Assembly (NCBI RefSeq): GCF_025567305.1 | Contig: NZ_JAOQJP010000004.1 | Span: 1-64,000, forward strand | Length of the DNA: 64,000 nt | Direction: 5' to 3' | DNA from: Lentihominibacter butyricus | Lineage (GTDB): Bacteria > Bacillota > Clostridia > Peptostreptococcales > Anaerovoracaceae | Shown here: piece after piece, positions 61,956-64,000 of the stretch | Numbering within the stretch: position 1 is the stretch's first letter | How the letters are laid out: each line of letters starts with the position of its first letter | Notes under the pieces: model-generated | Databases searched by the model: none | The model's input: only the letters and a program-made list of their open reading frames with translations | Told to the model about the DNA's origin: nothing | Program-made: the position numbers and the translations under genes

Positions 61956-63314
61956 CTATATTTCCATTTCCGGCGGCAACTCTTTGAATCCCTTTGTCTT
62001 GACTGCCAGATAAATAATCCCCAGCGCTGTCCAGATACATCCCAGGATCTTCGCACTTGTCCCGACAAATATGAATGCAACGACAAGTACGGCTACGCCG
62101 GCCCATGGTAAAATCAGATACATTACGATGTTCTTCAGGCCTTTACGCTGGCGTTTCTTTACAAAGAACAATACGAATACTGAGAAATTCACCATGATAA
62201 AACCTATTATAACACCAAATGATACCAGCTCCATTGCAGCCATTAAATTGTCAGCAAAGAAAATCCCCATACATGATATCAGCGTTATCAGTATGATATT
62301 CTTTACCGGCGTATTGAATTTCGGTGAAACCGAACCGAAAAATTTCTTCGGCAGCGCATTGTCACGACCCATACCAAGAAGTATTCTCGACGCAGCTCCT
62401 ACGGCAGCTAACGAACAGATAAACGAGGCACAATTATCTACTACAAAGAAAATATCTCCGGCCCAGCCGCTTCCGATGCCATCATAGAATTCGTACACGC
62501 CTGTATCCGGATCCTGTATCAGCTGCACACCTTCCGGCCAGGCTATATTCATGCAGTATGATGTGATAAAGAACAATACGCCTGCGCCGACACAAGTCAG
62601 CATGATAGCCGGTGTCATGATTTTCTCCGGATTCTTTGTTTCCTCTGCCATCGTAGTGACTGCATCAAAACCTACAAAAGACAGACACAACACTGCTGAA
62701 GCATTTATAACTGCAGAGATGTTGAAGGTGTCCGGATCGTATATCGCTCTGGCAGATAAGATCGACCCCGCGCCTCCGCCTTTACATACATATATGATAC
62801 AGAGAACGATCGTCAGTACCGTGAATGCGATCTGCGCAACAATGATTATCGTATCGACGATCGATGCGAGCTTTGCCCCTACTATGTTAAGGAAAGCTGC
62901 TATCGCTGCTACAATCAGCATTGCCAGCCATGTAGGTACTACCGGAAAATATAGATTCACATAAATTCCTATGAGCAGAAAGCCCGACATCGGCAGCAGA
63001 AGGTAATCCAGCAGCATTATCCATCCGGTAATAAAGCCTATATGCGGCTGTACAGATTTATGCACATAAACATATGCAGATCCTGCTACAGGGAATTCCT
63101 TTACCATCCTCGTGTAGCTGTATGCTGTGATAGTCATCAGTACCGTTGTTATCAGCAGTGCCAGTGGATAATGTCCCGCGGTCCCTGATTCCGCAGTCCA
63201 TATCCCGTAATAATTGAATACTACAGTAGGCGCCAGATACGCAAGACCGAAGCCTACGAGCAGCGGCAGATTAAGCGTTCTTTTCAGTTCGCCCTGAGTT
63301 TGTGATTGACTCAT
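61956..63314 (-). CDS. APC-family amino acid permease
   Basis: 452 residues, 12 predicted transmembrane helices, of the APC superfamily (first helix NLPLLVGFGLAYLAPTVVFN, helix 3 region FPVAGSAYVYVHKSV, VGFDAVTTMAEETKNP in helix 6). ATG 63312-63314 with GGAG 8 bases upstream. It differs from the permease at 23,091 in size and sequence. The promoter region contains several GGAAATATC sites. Likely imports the substrate handled by the downstream amidohydrolase; substrate unknown. Confidence 0.87.
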   Translation of the reverse strand: MSQSQTQGELKRTLNLPLLVGFGLAYLAPTVVFNYYGIWTAESGTAGHYPLALLITTVLMTITAYSYTRMVKEFPVAGSAYVYVHKSVQPHIGFITGWIMLLDYLLLPMSGFLLIGIYVNLYFPVVPTWLAMLIVAAIAAFLNIVGAKLASIVDTIIIVAQIAFTVLTIVLCIIYVCKGGGAGSILSARAIYDPDTFNISAVINASAVLCLSFVGFDAVTTMAEETKNPEKIMTPAIMLTCVGAGVLFFITSYCMNIAWPEGVQLIQDPDTGVYEFYDGIGSGWAGDIFFVVDNCASFICSLAAVGAASRILLGMGRDNALPKKFFGSVSPKFNTPVKNIILITLISCMGIFFADNLMAAMELVSFGVIIGFIMVNFSVFVLFFVKKRQRKGLKNIVMYLILPWAGVAVLVVAFIFVGTSAKILGCIWTALGIIYLAVKTKGFKELPPEMEI

Positions 63315-63353
63315 GTCATTTTCTCCTTTTATTCTTATTTTTCTGATAACTGC

Positions 63354-63382
63354 ATGTTATCACTTGAAAGACTTTTGCTCAA
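63354..63382 (-). promoter_or_regulatory. Putative promoter of the permease cluster
   Basis: TTGAGC (63377-63382), 17-base spacer, TAACAT (63354-63359) on the minus strand, about 40 bases upstream of the permease start. Imperfect at both boxes, which fits a regulator-dependent promoter. Confidence 0.45.
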
Positions 63383-63543
63383 TTTCAATTATTCCTTTTT
63401 TGTCAAAAAAAAATATAAAAATAAGCAACTGTTCTGTCTTTGCGGCAGCCATCAGACTACCCGATATCCTGCGTTTTGCATCAAAACACCGCAAAAAAGA
63501 ACAAAAGTAGCTTCGCCACATATTTTCATATGAAACTTTTGTT
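63383..63543. other. Intergenic region, upstream part of the permease promoter
   Basis: AT-rich, no gene seen. A TTTCATATGAAA palindrome lies at about 63526-63537, next to the larger dyad at 63552-63575. A run of nine A residues is at about 63402-63412. Confidence 0.4.
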
Positions 63544-63575
63544 GATATTCCGGAAATATCGAAATCGATATTTCC
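63544..63575. promoter_or_regulatory. Perfect 24-base dyad and adjoining half-site
   Basis: GGAAATATCG-AAAT-CGATATTTCC (63552-63575) is a perfect inverted repeat. The half-site also occurs just before it as GATATTCC (63544-63551), so three GGA(A)ATATC-like half-sites lie within 32 bases. No T-tract follows in either direction, so it is not a terminator; an operator for a dimeric regulator is the natural guess. Confidence 0.5.
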
Positions 63576-63583
63576 TACATAAT

Positions 63584-63624
63584 AAAAAAGCACCTGTTTT
63601 ATCAGATCATGATAAACAAGTGCT
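63584..63624 (-). terminator. folD terminator
   Basis: Long stem AGCACyTGTTT...ATCA around a GATCA loop (63589-63624) with one bulge, followed on the minus strand by TTTTTT. Ends the folD transcript about 50 bases after its stop codon. Confidence 0.88.
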
Positions 63625-63673
63625 CTGCATCATCCTGTAAATATGTGCCGGCTTATTTCGCATCTATTGCGTT

Positions 63674-64000
63674 TTATGCCTTGTATGCCTTCTCTGCCGC
63701 CTCGATAACGTGCTTCATCAGCACCGCGGTCGTAACGCTGCCCACTCCTCCCGGAACAGGCGTTATCGCTGATGCGTTTTCCGATACCGCATCGAAATCC
63801 ACATCTCCGCACAGCTTGCCTTCATCGTCTATATTAATACCCACATCTATTATTATCTTGCCGTCTCCGGTGATATCCGGTCCGACCATCTTCGCTTTAC
63901 CCACAGCTGCAACGATAATATCGGCATCGTGCCCGACTGAACTCATGACATCGCTTCCCGTCCTGCTGTGACAGATCGTTACCGTGGCATTCCTTCGCAG
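63674..64000 (-). CDS. folD: Methylenetetrahydrofolate dehydrogenase/cyclohydrolase FolD (C-terminal part)
   Basis: The last ~108 codons; the start lies beyond the right edge. The NADP-binding Rossmann region reads NATVTICHSRT, then ADIIVAAVGKA, and the C-terminal signature ITPVPGGVGSVTTAVLMKH is complete. Bifunctional enzyme of one-carbon metabolism. Terminator at 63584-63624. Confidence 0.96.
   Translation of the reverse strand: MRRNATVTICHSRTGSDVMSSVGHDADIIVAAVGKAKMVGPDITGDGKIIIDVGINIDDEGKLCGDVDFDAVSENASAITPVPGGVGSVTTAVLMKHVIEAAEKAYKA

Noticed and set aside
1..64000. CRISPR arrays, prophage, insertion sequences, rRNA or tRNA genes
   Set aside because: No spaced repeats, transposase-like genes, integrases or tRNA cloverleaf patterns were found while reading; the repeats seen are short and local.

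Overview
The window reads as chromosomal core sequence of a strictly anaerobic, low-to-mid GC Gram-positive bacterium of the class Clostridia. An amino-acid-fermenting lineage near Peptostreptococcales/Anaerovoracaceae is my best guess, but that is inference from gene content. Support: the Gram-positive rpmG-secE-nusG-rplKAJL-rpoBC-rpsLG-fusA-tuf order, the ffs-dnaX-ybaB-recR order, a T-box leader, an L10 leader, near-consensus sigma-A promoters with 17 bp spacers, strong AGGAGG ribosome binding sites, a six-subunit energy-converting [NiFe] hydrogenase and a beta-alanyl-CoA ammonia-lyase homologue. Every convincing gene is on the minus strand, so transcription runs from high to low coordinates. 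No prophage, insertion sequence, CRISPR array, rRNA or tRNA was seen.

Region 1 (1-17,000): the ribosomal/RNA polymerase superoperon. A TTGACA-17-TACAAT promoter near 16.97 kb drives rpmG-secE-nusG-rplK-rplA, followed by an L10 leader and rplJ-rplL and a strong terminator. rpoB-rpoC then have their own promoter and terminator. Between rpoC and rpsL, where the order is usually tight, sits a two-gene catabolic unit with its own promoter (CoA-acylating aldehyde dehydrogenase and a hotdog beta-aminoacyl-CoA ammonia-lyase). The str operon (rpsL-rpsG-fusA-tuf, tuf cut by the window edge) restarts from a TTGACA-18-TAGAAT promoter.

Region 2 (17,000-25,000): the echABCDEF hydrogenase operon, with its own promoter and terminator, then an APC-family amino acid permease. 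Several Ech subunits are unusual: EchF has four 4Fe-4S motifs instead of two, EchC carries a long acidic repeat tail, and EchE ends exactly at its DPCxxC motif.

Region 3 (25,000-38,300): DNA maintenance and transport. SRP RNA, dnaX, ybaB and recR; then an M50 protease-pcrA-ligA-AIR synthase-like operon; a LuxR-type regulator whose promoter abuts a 22-bp tandem repeat; and a tryptophan-type ABC transporter (trpXYZ) behind a T-box leader with a UGG specifier.

Region 4 (38,300-58,500): cell envelope and housekeeping. lytR-like, ddl, a thrS lacking the TGS domain, sppA and a 5'-nucleotidase family phosphatase; a surface-polymer set (flippase, CDP-glycerol transferase, GtrA-phosphoglucomutase fusion); and a larC-like/sseB/hypothetical/valS/folC/diacylglycerol kinase/tandem-OB SSB-like run.

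Region 5 (58,500-64,000): an apparently inducible catabolic set (APC permease, AraC regulator, GyrI-like ligand-binding protein, YtcJ-type amidohydrolase, small membrane protein), then the 3' end of folD with its terminator. I did not find a clearly new defence or mobile system. The best leads are the aldehyde dehydrogenase/ammonia-lyase pair inside the superoperon, the modified Ech hydrogenase, the GtrA-phosphoglucomutase fusion and several structured leaders.
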